Origin: Plasmodiophora brassicae
Taxonomy: Eukaryota; Endomyxa: Phytomyxea; Phytomyxea; Plasmodiophorida
DNA length: 64,000 bases
Direction: 5' to 3'
NCBI GenBank assembly: GCA_036867785.1
Contig: CP145425.1
Location: forward strand, 372,001 to 436,000
Part shown: piece by piece, positions 22,139 to 33,328 of the stretch
How positions within the stretch are numbered: the stretch's first letter is position 1
How the letters are laid out: each line of letters starts with the position of its first letter
Notes under the pieces: model-generated
The model's input: the letters and a program-made list of their open reading frames with translations, nothing else
What the model was told of the DNA's origin: nothing
Database searches by the model: none
Program-made: the position numbers and the translations under genes

Positions 22139-22872
22139 TTCCGGATCGATAAGCGCACCGGTGAATGCAGCTGGCGAATACCCCGGCGTTTGCTGTGACT
22201 GCCCCAGTACGTACAATGAGGACTCTAACAATGTCTGGAACTCAGGCCGCTCGACGGGGTCCGTCAGTCAGGCGCGCGGTAGTGCGCAACGGGGGCGGAC
22301 TTTCGGACCCCCTTGGACACAGTGCACAACCTTTTTTTCACAGCACTCACAGCCTGGCGGCAGGGCGGCCAACGTGAACGCCGCAACTATAAATAAGAAC
22401 GTACGGGATATGGCACGGGACGGCACGGAACGGCACGGCACGGTGGGAAACCGGGTTTGCTGGGTAGGGGGCGTCGAGACGTACCTGGATCCGCTGTCGG
22501 CAGGCGTCCAGCGGCACTGGTGTGGTCGTGGCTCGGGTCGCCCATGATGGTCAGTGGCGGCGCTGCGGTCGCCAGGCGGTGCGGTCAGGTCCTTGCGGAC
22601 TCCGTGACGATCCAACCGGTTACCCAAACGGTTACCCAGCGGGCAGCGGGGTCTGTTAACTCTAGTAATCCGAATCCGTAGTTTGCCATCGTCCCTGGAA
22701 AAAATCTGCAATGTGGAGGCAGGCACAGTGTCGAGGTTGGCGGGACCACGTGAACGAGAGACTAGACCGGAATCTGGAATCCAGTGACGCCACGTATCGC
22801 GCGCGACGTTCTCCAGTTTCTGGCTTAGGGACCAGACTCTACAAGTCACTTGCATATCGTTAGCGGCCTGCG
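22139..22872. other. Non-coding or unassigned stretch with short repeats
   Basis: No supported gene. Near 22408-22442 there are imperfect copies of GGCACGGAAC, and near 22612-22640 two copies of CGGTTACCCA. Long minus-strand frames here show no domain. Confidence 0.35.
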
Positions 22873-23318
22873 ATGAAACGATGCGCCAACCCAGACTGCT
22901 GCGACTTCGTGCCGATCGAAGCGCGCGCCACGCAAAAGTACTGTGTGGCGGATGGGGCGTGCTCCTGTTTGGCTATATGCGGTACACACTCGAGGCTTTG
23001 GCAATGCGATCGGATATCCAACAGACGCTAGTCGAATCCGTCGCCGATGTCTTTCATGGGGGCCTCGCGCAACCGAACGCGCAAGTCGGATCACCAACCT
23101 CTCCTTCACCGTCGCCAGCAAATCGGCCCATCTCTGTACTCACCGCCGAGCAGGTTTGAATCAACACTCTAAAGGCTGTAAAATGCTCCACTCTAATTTT
23201 TAAACCCATGGATGCTCTTTGCAGCCGCGCCCTGCTTCTTGCTCGGACGTTTCGGCGTGCCTCACAGTGCACAAAGCAGAGAGTCACTACCGTCACACGA
23301 TCGATCCACTGTAGACCG
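22873..23318 (+). CDS. Putative zinc-binding small protein truncated by a mini-element
   Basis: The ATG at 22873 reads MKRCANPDCCDFVPIEARAT then QKYC, a Cys pattern like a treble-clef or short zinc finger. A 50-bp intron then joins a Ser/Pro-rich middle (VGSPTSPSPSPANRPISVL), and a second intron ending at the CAG near 23225 joins a last exon ending TIDPL. The stop codon lies inside the palindromic element inserted at 23310. Without the element and one copy of its target repeat, the frame would continue for about 31 more codons (RSQVVVAHKGPLSRVKC...). Family and role are unknown. Confidence 0.45.
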
Positions 23319-23381
23319 GACCGCCCAACTAGGCCACGGGAGCAGCTGCTCTCGTGGCCTAGTTGGGCGGTTAGGTCTACA
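23310..23381. mobile_element. 72-bp palindromic mini-element
   Basis: The 72 bp from TGTAGACCGG to GGTCTACA form a near-perfect palindrome around CAGCTG and match the unit at 19723..19794 almost base for base. It is flanked by the direct repeat CCAC (23306..23309 and 23382..23385). It has the same length, ends and 4-bp target duplication as expected for an independently inserted copy. Confidence 0.88.
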
Positions 23382-23536
23382 CCACGAAGTCAGGTAGTGG
23401 TAGCCCACAAGGGGCCATTGTCCCGCGTGAAATGCGACCGGACGGGAAGACGGATTGTTGTATCGAACTGAAAAGCCCGAGAGAGTGGTGGCCTGGCGAT
23501 GACGACAAGCGATGGTGTGCGGGTGACCGAGGAGAT

Positions 23537-25858
23537 TCATCGCCTGGCAATGAAGCCGTTGTCCGCAGAATTCTGCTGGAACTCATTGTGAAAGTCGACC
23601 AGGAATTCGTGGACGCTCGGCGATACGACGCGTTGGGCGGGCTCCGGTGCCGACATGTTGTGCGCTATCATCTCCAGGTGGCAAAGAACGTCGTCGAACT
23701 TGTGGGGAGCGTCGGGGCGCCTCCACACCTCGTCCTGAGCACAGGACAGGAAATACGCCGCTGTGCGACCCAGGCTCCACATGTCGGAGGCCGCCGAATA
23801 GACGCCGGCGTCCAGCGCTTCCGGCGCGATGTACCCTTGGGTACCGGCACCGGGTCGCAGCTCCACGCCCGTCTGCGGGTCGTCCACACGGCACGCCAGA
23901 TCGAAATCGGTCACCCGCCAACCTTGCACGGCGACGCTGTACATGATGTTGTTCGGGTTAATGTCGCGGTGGACAATGCCGGCGCGAGATAACGTGCCGA
24001 GTGCGGCCAAGCCGTCGATAAAAAAGCGCACAAGCACCAAGCCGATGTCGTTAACTGACAAGTGCCCGAAATCGACGTCGTCGAGGCGCTCTTCAACAAG
24101 AACAACGCCGCCGCCGTTGCTGCGCGGCAAGACGATGGACCCGAACAGGCGTGCGACGCCGTCGCCCTGAGAGTCCCGCATGAGCGCGGGCTCTTCGGCG
24201 GCGCTGCCCATCTTGTGTTTGACGGCGAGGTCATCGACGAGTGCGACAGACGCAGCTTGGCGAGTACGACTTGGTCCGTCGGAGCGTCCGCGTTTGCGCG
24301 GTGGACGACCAGAAGAACTCGTGCGCGGACTCCCTGATTTTTTCGACGGCGTCCGCTGCGAATGCGGCCGCTTCGCCGTGGATGGCCGCGATGGTGGGGG
24401 GCCAAACGAAGTCGGGTACGGAAACACGTCCTCGACGTCGCCATGCGACAGCATCGCGTGGAAGACACTGGCCTGACGACGCACGGCGTCGCAAAAGGAG
24501 GACAAAGAGCGGAGCCGGTTCAGGACGTCGGCTTGTTGCGGCGCCGGATCAGGAGGGGGTCTTGTGCGAGCGACTGCAGCGGCGGCCGATGCGACGCGAT
24601 GCGCCAACTCCGTGAGGAACGCCTCATTGTCGCGGTCCAACGACTGCGGCGCCTCAATGTCGCTGTAGACACCCTGGAGCTGCACTGCTTCATGCGAAGG
24701 CGTCCGTACGAACGATCGCCAGGTCGGGTCGCAGCGAGCAACGAACGACACACGGCCCGCATCGTGGTCGTTATCAAAAATCGGAATCATGACAACTGGC
24801 TGGAATTGGAACGCGCCGACAAGCAACCCGAACTGGCGCAAGCTGCTCCGTTCGCCGACAGGACGACGTCGAACAGAACCGATGCGTGCAAGCAGCGTCA
24901 CCGCCATCATGACGAGCAATTTGCGGAAATCCTTATGATCTTCTTCGTTCCCGACGGCGTGCGACGATACCTCGACCAGAAGCAGAGGCAGCTGCCGTGC
25001 TCTGGCGACACGATCCTCATCGTTGTTATCCGGAGCCAGCATGCACGCGTAGTCAGCGAACTGCGGGGAGTACCCCTCAATCACGCCGGCCATAGACAGG
25101 TCCAACACCGACGTCAACAGCGGTTTGGTCAGCGGACGCAGCAATGCGTTAAGGAGCCGGTCCCATAAGCGGCAGTGGAACTGCAGCTCTTGGCGCTCGC
25201 CGCTCAGGGTTGATTGCTGAAACTCGACGACGACACCGATGGCGACCTCCCGACAGTACCGGACGTACTGATTCTTGATGATATCACCACCGTTGTTGAC
25301 GTCGAGCGACCGCTTGACCATGCGCGATGGGAACCAGCCTTCGTCTGGCAGCAACGCCATCATTGTGTCGCCGTCTCCTGAGACCTCGTTCTGCCAGGCG
25401 ATGCTCCCATACGCGTCACGGTTGAAGTTGGGAACCAGCTGCTGCAGCGCATAGTCTGAGACGACGCCAAATTGCGACAGGGAATATGCCCGAGACAGGG
25501 ACGCCAACGAGAACTTATTGCGCTGCATGGACGGCCTCAACTTGTTATACTCGTGGGCGGCGGTGTCGGACGCAGCGGCTGCCAGATCACCACGACGGTA
25601 CTGCGGTGGCAAGGCAGGTATATCGGCAGCGGCCCGCAGTCGGTCGTTGTACATCTGAATCAGCATGTTGGCGTGCTGTTCGGACCGCCGATCAGCGGGC
25701 AAAACCGCTAACGCCTGAAAATACAGCGAAGTTTGGTCCATGTCGGCGCGTGGGCTTTCACGATAGACGGCGACGTGCCGCATTAGATCATCGACACACT
25801 CGTTGAGCCATGATGACGAGGAGGGCGACAGCGGTGCCGACGACGACGATGACGCCAT
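23537..25858 (-). CDS. CR-type REase-like nuclease fused to protein kinase
   Basis: A single intronless frame of 773 residues starts at the ATG at 25858. After a Ser-rich start and helical region, residues about 220-370 look like a PD-(D/E)xK nuclease fold (FADYACMLAPD ... LPLLLVEVSSHA ... DHKDFRKLLVMM). A Ser/Arg/Lys-rich nuclear-localisation-like linker follows (GRPPRKRGRSDGPSRTR), then a kinase with AVKHK, EEPALM, GIVHRDINPNNIMY, VTDFDLA (DFD instead of DFG) and YIAPEAL. This pairing matches the CR (crinkler-class) effector architecture described across eukaryotes. No secretion signal was seen. It is intact in this sequence. Being intronless among intron-rich genes hints at mobility or transfer. 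Confidence 0.75.
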   Translation of the reverse strand: MASSSSSAPLSPSSSSWLNECVDDLMRHVAVYRESPRADMDQTSLYFQALAVLPADRRSEQHANMLIQMYNDRLRAAADIPALPPQYRRGDLAAAASDTAAHEYNKLRPSMQRNKFSLASLSRAYSLSQFGVVSDYALQQLVPNFNRDAYGSIAWQNEVSGDGDTMMALLPDEGWFPSRMVKRSLDVNNGGDIIKNQYVRYCREVAIGVVVEFQQSTLSGERQELQFHCRLWDRLLNALLRPLTKPLLTSVLDLSMAGVIEGYSPQFADYACMLAPDNNDEDRVARARQLPLLLVEVSSHAVGNEEDHKDFRKLLVMMAVTLLARIGSVRRRPVGERSSLRQFGLLVGAFQFQPVVMIPIFDNDHDAGRVSFVARCDPTWRSFVRTPSHEAVQLQGVYSDIEAPQSLDRDNEAFLTELAHRVASAAAAVARTRPPPDPAPQQADVLNRLRSLSSFCDAVRRQASVFHAMLSHGDVEDVFPYPTSFGPPPSRPSTAKRPHSQRTPSKKSGSPRTSSSGRPPRKRGRSDGPSRTRQAASVALVDDLAVKHKMGSAAEEPALMRDSQGDGVARLFGSIVLPRSNGGGVVLVEERLDDVDFGHLSVNDIGLVLVRFFIDGLAALGTLSRAGIVHRDINPNNIMYSVAVQGWRVTDFDLACRVDDPQTGVELRPGAGTQGYIAPEALDAGVYSAASDMWSLGRTAAYFLSCAQDEVWRRPDAPHKFDDVLCHLEMIAHNMSAPEPAQRVVSPSVHEFLVDFHNEFQQNSADNGFIARR

Positions 25859-26242
25859 TGATGATGATGATGCGTTGCGGAATGCGCAATGGCCAAGTCC
25901 GTGGAGCGAGCAGCCTCTCCGAGAACACGCGCGTTGTACGTGGCTCGCAAACTGACGGGACTATGGAAGACGTGGAGTCGGGTCTGGTCCCGAAATCACG
26001 AAACCCTGGATGACTTACATGTCGCTCGGACGCTCCAGGAACGGCCCGCAAGTTGTGATCACTGAATAAATAGTAGGGCAAGGATAGGAACGTGAGCTAT
26101 CGCTTTGGCCTTTGGGGCATCGCCTGGATACGGGGAACGGCAGATGCGAATGGGGTACGCACCCGCATTAATATGGTATCGCGTTAAGCACGGTTACTGC
26201 GATCGCTGGTATAGCTGGTGGACGCACCGACCGTAGCTGGCG
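25859..26242. promoter_or_regulatory. Divergent upstream region
   Basis: The 384 bp lie between the start codons of the nuclease-kinase gene and the myosin. It contains short GAC/GAT-type repeats near 25838-25870 but no recognisable gene or promoter element. Confidence 0.3.
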
Positions 26243-29200
26243 ATGTCGGCGCCGACCGCCGAAACAACGGCGCTGCTGTCGCCTATCGTTTCCCCGACAG
26301 CAGAACACCGGAACGCGTCTCGTCGCCCGTCAGCGCTCTCCCTGACCGTATCCTGGGTCGGCTGTGCCGCTGTTTTTTCCAACGGTGACCCACCGCTATC
26401 AGGCGTCCAGGGTGTACATCCCCGATGACAACGAGGTCTGGGTCGAGTGCATTGTCCTCGGGCAAGCCGAAGACGATCACCTTCGCGTCCGTCGCCCAGA
26501 TGGGATGGTTTGTGCTGCGCCTGCCCGGATGGCTCGACATCGTTTCTGAGATATCGGCTCCGTGTCAAGTTGGCCACCGTGAAGACGTCGGTGTGCCTGA
26601 ACGCGTTGGAGTATCCGTCGACCGGGTATTCGGACATGACGGCCATGAGCAGCCTGCACGAGGCGTCGATCCTCGTGAATCTCCGCCTGCGGTTCCAGCA
26701 GAACCTGATATACGTGCGTGGTGCCCTAATATTCCGTGGCTCGTTCAGCGTCAGCTGAACCCGTGCCGTCCGTCAGACGCACATCGCCGATATCCTCATA
26801 TCGGTCAACCCGTTCGCACGCCTCCCCATATATTCGGAGGAGGTTCGCGACCTGTTCCTAACGGGCAACGGCAGCGGGCCAGCGACACAGCCGCACATCT
26901 TTGGCTTCGCTGATCACATCTACCGGGCCATGCGACGCTCCAACCAGAGCCAATCCGTCGTCATCAGGTTGAACACGTCCAAACGTTAAACGATGACGTG
27001 CGCCTGATGATGGGGCCAGTGGGGAATCGGGTGCCGGGAAGACGGAGGCGAACAAGCTGGCTGTGCAGTACCTGGCGTTGATCAGCGAGAGGACAGCCGG
27101 GGCGGCGCCCGCATCCCAGCAGAAGCCCGTGCATGTCAAAGTGCTCAGCTCGAGCCCGATTCTGGAGGCATTTGGCAATGCGAAAACTATTCGAAACCAG
27201 AACTCGAGCAGATTCGTAAGCGCTTGTTTGTCCGAATCCTAGCCCGAACAGCCCTAACGTCACGAAGGGGAAACTTCTCGAGTGCCAGTTCAGTGCCGCT
27301 GGTTCCGTCGTCGGGGCGCGGTTTGAATCCTGTAAGCCCTCCATGTGAGAGGGCCCACTGCGTTGTCGTTGCACTGAGGACGCGCGTCTGCAGACTTGTT
27401 GGAGAAGGTTTAGCACCAGATGACTACGTGTGGGAACGTGCAATTGAACCGGATCGTCCAGTCGCGTGTATCCATGCAGAACGACCGCGAGAGAAACTTC
27501 CACGTCTTCTACTACCTGCTGGAAGGCGCCTCCGACGACGACAAACGTACATCTTCGAGCGAACGCGCGCATTGCCTTTGTGACCGTCGGCCTGCAGGCG
27601 CGTGGTCGTTACGCCCTGCCAGCGACTTTATCTACTTGAACAGGACCGGGTGCTATGCGATAGCCGACGAAAACCCTGCCGATGAATACAGGCAGTTGAA
27701 GGTACGGCTGGCTGGCGGCGTGGCTGCTGCTGTCGCGACCCACGAAACGCTGTCCAGGATGCGATGCGGACGTCGGGGTTCACAGACGACGAGGTCCACA
27801 ACATCCTGAGCGTCATCGTGACGGTGCTGCACCTGGGCAACCTGAGCATCGCACAGGCGTCCAACGACGGGTCCTCGATTGAGAGCAGTGACCGAGGTCT
27901 GGGAATCACGATTGCCCCACGTCGCCGATCTCACTAGCACCGTGCAGAGCTGGACGTCATCACGAAGATCCTGCAGTGCTCGAAGGGGGACGTCAGTCTG
28001 GCGTTAACGCAGCGCTTCAGCATCGTCCGCACCGAGCACGTCACCATGGTCAACGACGTCCAGCAGGTAGACGTGCGCCCCTCGCGGCCACACGTTCGAC
28101 ACAACTCAGTACGCGGCTTCGCCCAGGCGGAAAGCACGCGAGACACGCTCGCGCAGCAACTCTACGAGCGGACGTTCGATTTCATCGTGCGCCGACTGAA
28201 CGAGGAGCTGTCGGCGACCGGGCGGTCCCCTTCCGCACGAGTCCCCGCCCACTCCCTGTCCATCCTGCTCCTCGACATGTTCGGCTTCGAGTCGTTCAAA
28301 GTGAACTCCTTCGAGCAGCTCTGCATCAACTACGCCAACGAGCGCCTGCAGAGTCAGCCCAGACGCGTTTCCCCCCTGTTCGTCTGCGTTTCGCTGACAG
28401 CACTGAGCAGTGCTGTTCAACGACTACGTGTTCGGGTTCGAAATGAAGGCCTACGAGGACGAGGGCCTGGCCCTGGGGAACATCTCCTACAACAGCAACC
28501 AGCCCTGCATCGACCTGTTCGAGCAGGTTGGCCCCGTTCGGCGCCGATTGCGAAACGTGCCCTGACCTGCAAGGGTTAGAAACCATTGGGCATCATCCGG
28601 ATCCTGGAGGAGGAATGCAAGTTCCCGAAGGCGACCGACGCGTCGTTCCTGAGCAAGGTCGAGGCGCAGTTCGCCGGGGCGGCCAACGACCGGTCCCCGT
28701 TCGTCAAGCAGCGATTCGGCGGGCCGATCTTCAGCATCCGGCATTACAGCGGTGTCGTGCCGTATACGGTCACCGGGTTCCTCGCCAAGAACCGCCAGCA
28801 GTTCTCGACGAGCCTCGCTCGGGTAACCCACGTGTTCGTCGTTGCACGGGCCTCCCACTCGCTGATCGTCCCCCATCCCCAGCTCGTAACGGAGCACAGC
28901 AAGTCGATCTTCATCCGCCATCTGTTCGACGACCTGGTGGAGGTCCCCGATCCCACGCCCGCGTCGTCAGGACGGGAGAGTACGACGTCGACGACCACGA
29001 AGCGGACGCTGATCTCGCAGTTCCACGCGTCGCTGACGTCGTTGGTATCGCGCCTGTCCAGCTGCGAGCCGCATTTCATCCGGTGCATCAAGTCGAACAG
29101 CAGGAACGCACCGATGGCGTTCGACTCGGGCATGATCGCCAGCCAGCTGCGCGATATCGGCGTCCTGGAAGCGATCCGGATCCGGTCGGAAGGGTTCCCG

Positions 29201-32200
29201 CAGCGGCACACCTTCACCGACCTGCTCCACCGGTTCGCGTGCCTGTTGCCCACGAGGAACCAGCCCGTCAACGTCGACGCCCGCCAGCAGAGTAACCTGG
29301 TGGGCGGATCTGATGCTCCCGTCGGGCGCCTGACGATTGTCCAGTTGTGGCGCTGCTGGACCACCTGGGCATCGAGTTCCCGTCCGTGCACGTCCAGCTC
29401 GGCAGGACGAAAGTGTTCTTCAAGTCGCACGTCTACGAGCGCCTGGAGTTCCTGGTCGGGTGCGCCTTCGCCGAATCGGCAACCAGGATCCAGGCGACGT
29501 TCCGGCGCTTCCGAGCACAGCGCCTGTACGGCCGCAAGCGGCAGAGCGCCCTGTTTCTTCAGGCCCGTCTCAGGCGGTGCGTTGTTCGTTCCGCTCATGC
29601 AACGGCTTGGCCCGGTTAACGCGACGATCAGGTACCTTCGCCTCGGTAAGGCGTCGGTTGCGGTGCAAGCGCTCTGGAGAGGGCGCGTCGCTCGACGCCA
29701 GTTCCCATTGGACGCGCTTCGCAAGCAGGACGAGGGGCAGACGCAGCACGACGTAGCGACAGGCCCAGACGTTTCGACGGAAGTGCCGACCGGGCCACCC
29801 GTCGAGGCGGAACGCGTCACGCCCGTCCTGCACGTCGATGTGGAGGCGCGCGGCAGCCAGGAGGACGCGACATCGGCAGATGAACCGTTGCCCGAACTGG
29901 ATGGCCTGCCCGTTGAAGTTCGCCGCATGGTCAGCGCCGCGTTCCACAACGAACGGGAGCGTTTCGCCGACATGCTGAAGAGCGTCGTCGACGTCGCCAG
30001 TCGAGGTGGGCCGATACGATGCGACTTCGTCCAGCGTGCGCGTTTGAGTAATTCGACTTTCGGCGGCGTCACAGACAGCGAGTACGCCGAGCGATTGTCG
30101 AGAAGCAGGCACCTGCACCACGTCGTCCTGACAATCATGCCGGACCCGCTGTCGCTGGCCCTGCTCAAGGTTATCGCCACCCACACTGGCAACGTCCAAA
30201 GGTACGCCTCGCTCCGGCGGTACTGCTGGAGGAGTTGCCTGACGCCCTCGCAGGTTTATCAAGGCGGGAGGGTTCATGAAGGTGAAGGAGGCGCTGTACC
30301 ACAGTTGCAGCCAGGTACGAGGAGCGCACCCCACGCCTGCTGTCGGGTTGCTGATGCCAAGGGCAACAGGCCACCGAGTTCGACAATGGCGAGGCGTACA
30401 TGGCCCTGGACATTCTGGAGGCGGTTGCATCGCAGAACGGAGGTTAGGCGCGACCAGAAACCCCCGCGACGACTGATGCCGTGTGTATGAACGCAACGAT
30501 GCCCTGGCCTAGGAGCGGCGGCCATCGCTGACGACATGGAGGTGGTCAAGTCCATCACCGTCTGCCTGTACTGTCGCCCGAACGACTCCCGGTTAGGGGT
30601 CCGTGCTGAACGACCGCTGAACACTGTTCGTCCCGTCTGCGTCTAAGTTTCTGCCGCCCCAGATGGCCTGCACGCGCATCCTCGCACGTCTGATTGCATT
30701 GCACCCGCCGTCGTCGTCGGTGGTCGTCCGGCTCGGGTCCATCGAGGCCGCGATCCAGGCCTGGGCGTTCGAGGCGCCGCCGCGTTCCAGTAGGGACCAC
30801 CGGGATCGTGTCGCCTCGACCCGTTGCTGACCCGTGTGGGGCCAGCGCCCGAGTCGGAGCGACGCGACGCGATCTTCTGCCACATCGTCGAGCTGCTGAC
30901 GTGCCCGGCCGTCATCCGGAACCAGAAGACGCTGGCCATCATCGGCGACCTGACGATCAGCCCGACGAAGCTCGCCGCCCAGGTTGACCCCTAGGGCCCC
31001 TACCAACCCTGTTCGCTGACGTTGCTGAGCAGCAACTCGAATCGCCCGGGTCGCTGGTGGCCGGTAAGGCGGCCGTCCTCGCCTGCTCGCTGATCGGCAC
31101 GTACCCGCCCATGGTCAAACTGTTCTGCGCGCCCGACATCGTTCGGTAACGAGGACGCGCGGCGCTCGCCTGTGCCAGCAGAGCGTCTGACCGCAGCCAT
31201 CGGCAGCAACGTGCTCGACAGCGTGGAACGCGCCGAGAACGCCGAGGCACTGGCCGACCTGCTTCGCCTCGTCGGGCACATCAGCACGCTCGGTCAGCGG
31301 CTCGTCATCATTGGCGCGTCCGCCGCGTGCTGATCAGCACCCCGTGCCCAGTCCCGATGACGTCGAGCGTGACGCGAATGGTTGCCAGCGCCAACCGGTT
31401 CCTGGGCGACCCGCAGGTCTGCCTGGCCATGGCGCACATCGTCCCTCGCGTCCTGGACGCGTCCAACGTCCTGCCGTGCGTCCAGTTGGCGGCGACCGCC
31501 ATGGAAACGCACTACCACAACGCGGTCGTTCGCGAGGCGTGCCACGCCATTGTCACCGACGCCAAGGCTCACGTGCGTCATCGCTAGGGCGGTCACCGAA
31601 CGAACGTTCATTGTGTCATGGCGCGCAGGCGCTGATTGGGACGACGCTGGATCGCCTGAGGTCCAAGAGCAACGCGAAGGACGCGATCCAGGCGTGTGCC
31701 GTTGTCACTGCACTCTGCACGGCACCCGACTTCGCCAAACGAATCGTTAGCCGCTGGGGCGGGGCCTGCCCTATGAGCGCCGGGGTCTGACTCGCCGGCG
31801 CGATCGCAGGTGGAACTCGGCGGCGTCAGCGTCGTCATCCAAGCGCTGCAGGCAGCTGGGCCCTGTCAGGACGACCGACTCCTCTGCATGGCGGCGCTCG
31901 CGATACGTTCCCTGTCCAGGCTGATACGCCAATCCTGTACGTCGGCACCCGCCCGTTCGTGTTTGGCAGCGGTTCAAGATGGTGTGTGTGCAACAGGGGG
32001 CGCCCAAGTCCAGTTCCGGCAGTGTGCCGGCCTGCGCATCGTCCAGAGCGTCCCCTGCTGCTGCTCGTCGCTGGGTACGTCCTGTTCCGGGGGCAACCGC
32101 CGCCTTCTCTGACCCCGGCGCGCGCGTCGCACAGCCTCGGCGCACATCGACCTTGTGGTCGCGCTCTACGGCACATCAGCACGACCGGTACGGCAGCGCT

Positions 32201-33328
32201 TGCGTTGCCTCCCGCCGCCTGGGCGCGCTGATTCGCTCGCAGGACGACGTCGCGACGCAGGTCACGGCGGCGTATCAGGTGCTCCTGCCGCGGATCGGGA
32301 CTGCACCGGACATTTGCGCGCAGTTTTTGTGCGCGTTACCGGCGGCGGCCGCCGAGGCGCTGATCGCCGACAGGGCCACCGGCCTGCAGCACGCGATCCT
32401 GTCGATGCTGGTGTCGCACCCGGCGCACGACGGCGTCGTGGCGGCGTGCGCCAACCTGATCCCCGCGTTCGTCCGGTCGATCCCGTCGTACTACCGCGAC
32501 GTCGTCGCCGCCCTCGCCGGCGTGCTGCCCGTCGTCGCCCGGGGCGACAACGTCCGCCAGCTGTCGTCCTGCCTGGCGCTGCTGTCCCATTGCGTGTCGT
32601 ACGCCAGGGCGTCCGGCCCGGTCAGCGACCTGCTCACGCCCGACCTGTTCGAGCACCTGCTGCAGGTGTTCGAGTCGTCCGGCCCCGTCGTCGACAGCAA
32701 CGTCGACCTGCACCAGGACCTGGCGTCGCAGCTGTTGCTGGCGCTGATGGACATGCAGGTGATCCCCGAGGTCGCCATCACGCTCATGCGACGCCAGGCG
32801 CTGCAGGTCGACCCCGGGTCGCCAACGTCGCCGGCGTCGCAGTTGATCCCGTCGGGCACCGTCGGGCCCGCGTCCGTCGTCGCGTTCCTCGCCCTGGACG
32901 AACCCGCGTCGCTCCAGATGCACCGCCTGCAGGTCCTGTCGGCGCTGGACGCCGCCCTACACGCTGCCGAAGCGCTGCCCGAGGGCGTGCACCGCGAGCA
33001 ACTCCTCGAGACGCTCGCGCTGGGCCTTCAGCGCCTCAGCAGGCACGTCCCGTTGCGACCCGCGATCGCGGCGTCGAACCTGCCGCACGCCCTGACGCGC
33101 ATGATGACGGTCGGCGTGCCACATTACCCGGTGTTCGTCGAGCGCGCGTCGCGCTGCATGAAGAACATCAAAGTCGAGCAGCAGCAGCAGGGGAAGCGGT
33201 CGCCGAACGCGGCCAGGAACGCGTCGTCGTCGTCGTCGGCGACGACGTCGGCGTTCAATCGCTTCAGGAACATCTTCGCGACCGTGGTCACCCTGGCCGA
33301 ATCCGACGGCACGAAGCGCTCACGATAA
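26243..33328 (+). CDS. Unconventional myosin with GBD/FH3-like armadillo tail
   Basis: More than twenty short-intron exons encode a very large protein. The motor is complete: [23 protein letters not shown]-loop GESGAGKT (27021..27044), switch I NQNSSRFGK, switch [30 protein letters not shown] and SEGFPQRH. At least three IQ-like motifs follow ([31 protein letters not shown]). In the same open exon lies [18 protein letters not shown], then [14 protein letters not shown] and [17 protein letters not shown], the pattern of a formin GTPase-binding/FH3 region. Helical armadillo-like repeats continue to TKRSR at 33328. No FH2 domain was seen. One exon is only 14 nt (27394..27407). The junction near 31150-31170 is unclear. 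Role: actin-based transport or actin regulation. Confidence 0.82.

Noticed and set aside
28744-30192. Long minus-strand frame (482 codons) opposite the myosin
   Set aside because: Antisense shadow of GC-rich coding sequence; it has no domain, while the plus strand encodes the motor.
30490-31800. Stop codons in the myosin tail suggesting a pseudogene
   Set aside because: Most fall inside short introns with matching phases; only one junction (about 31150) stays unclear.
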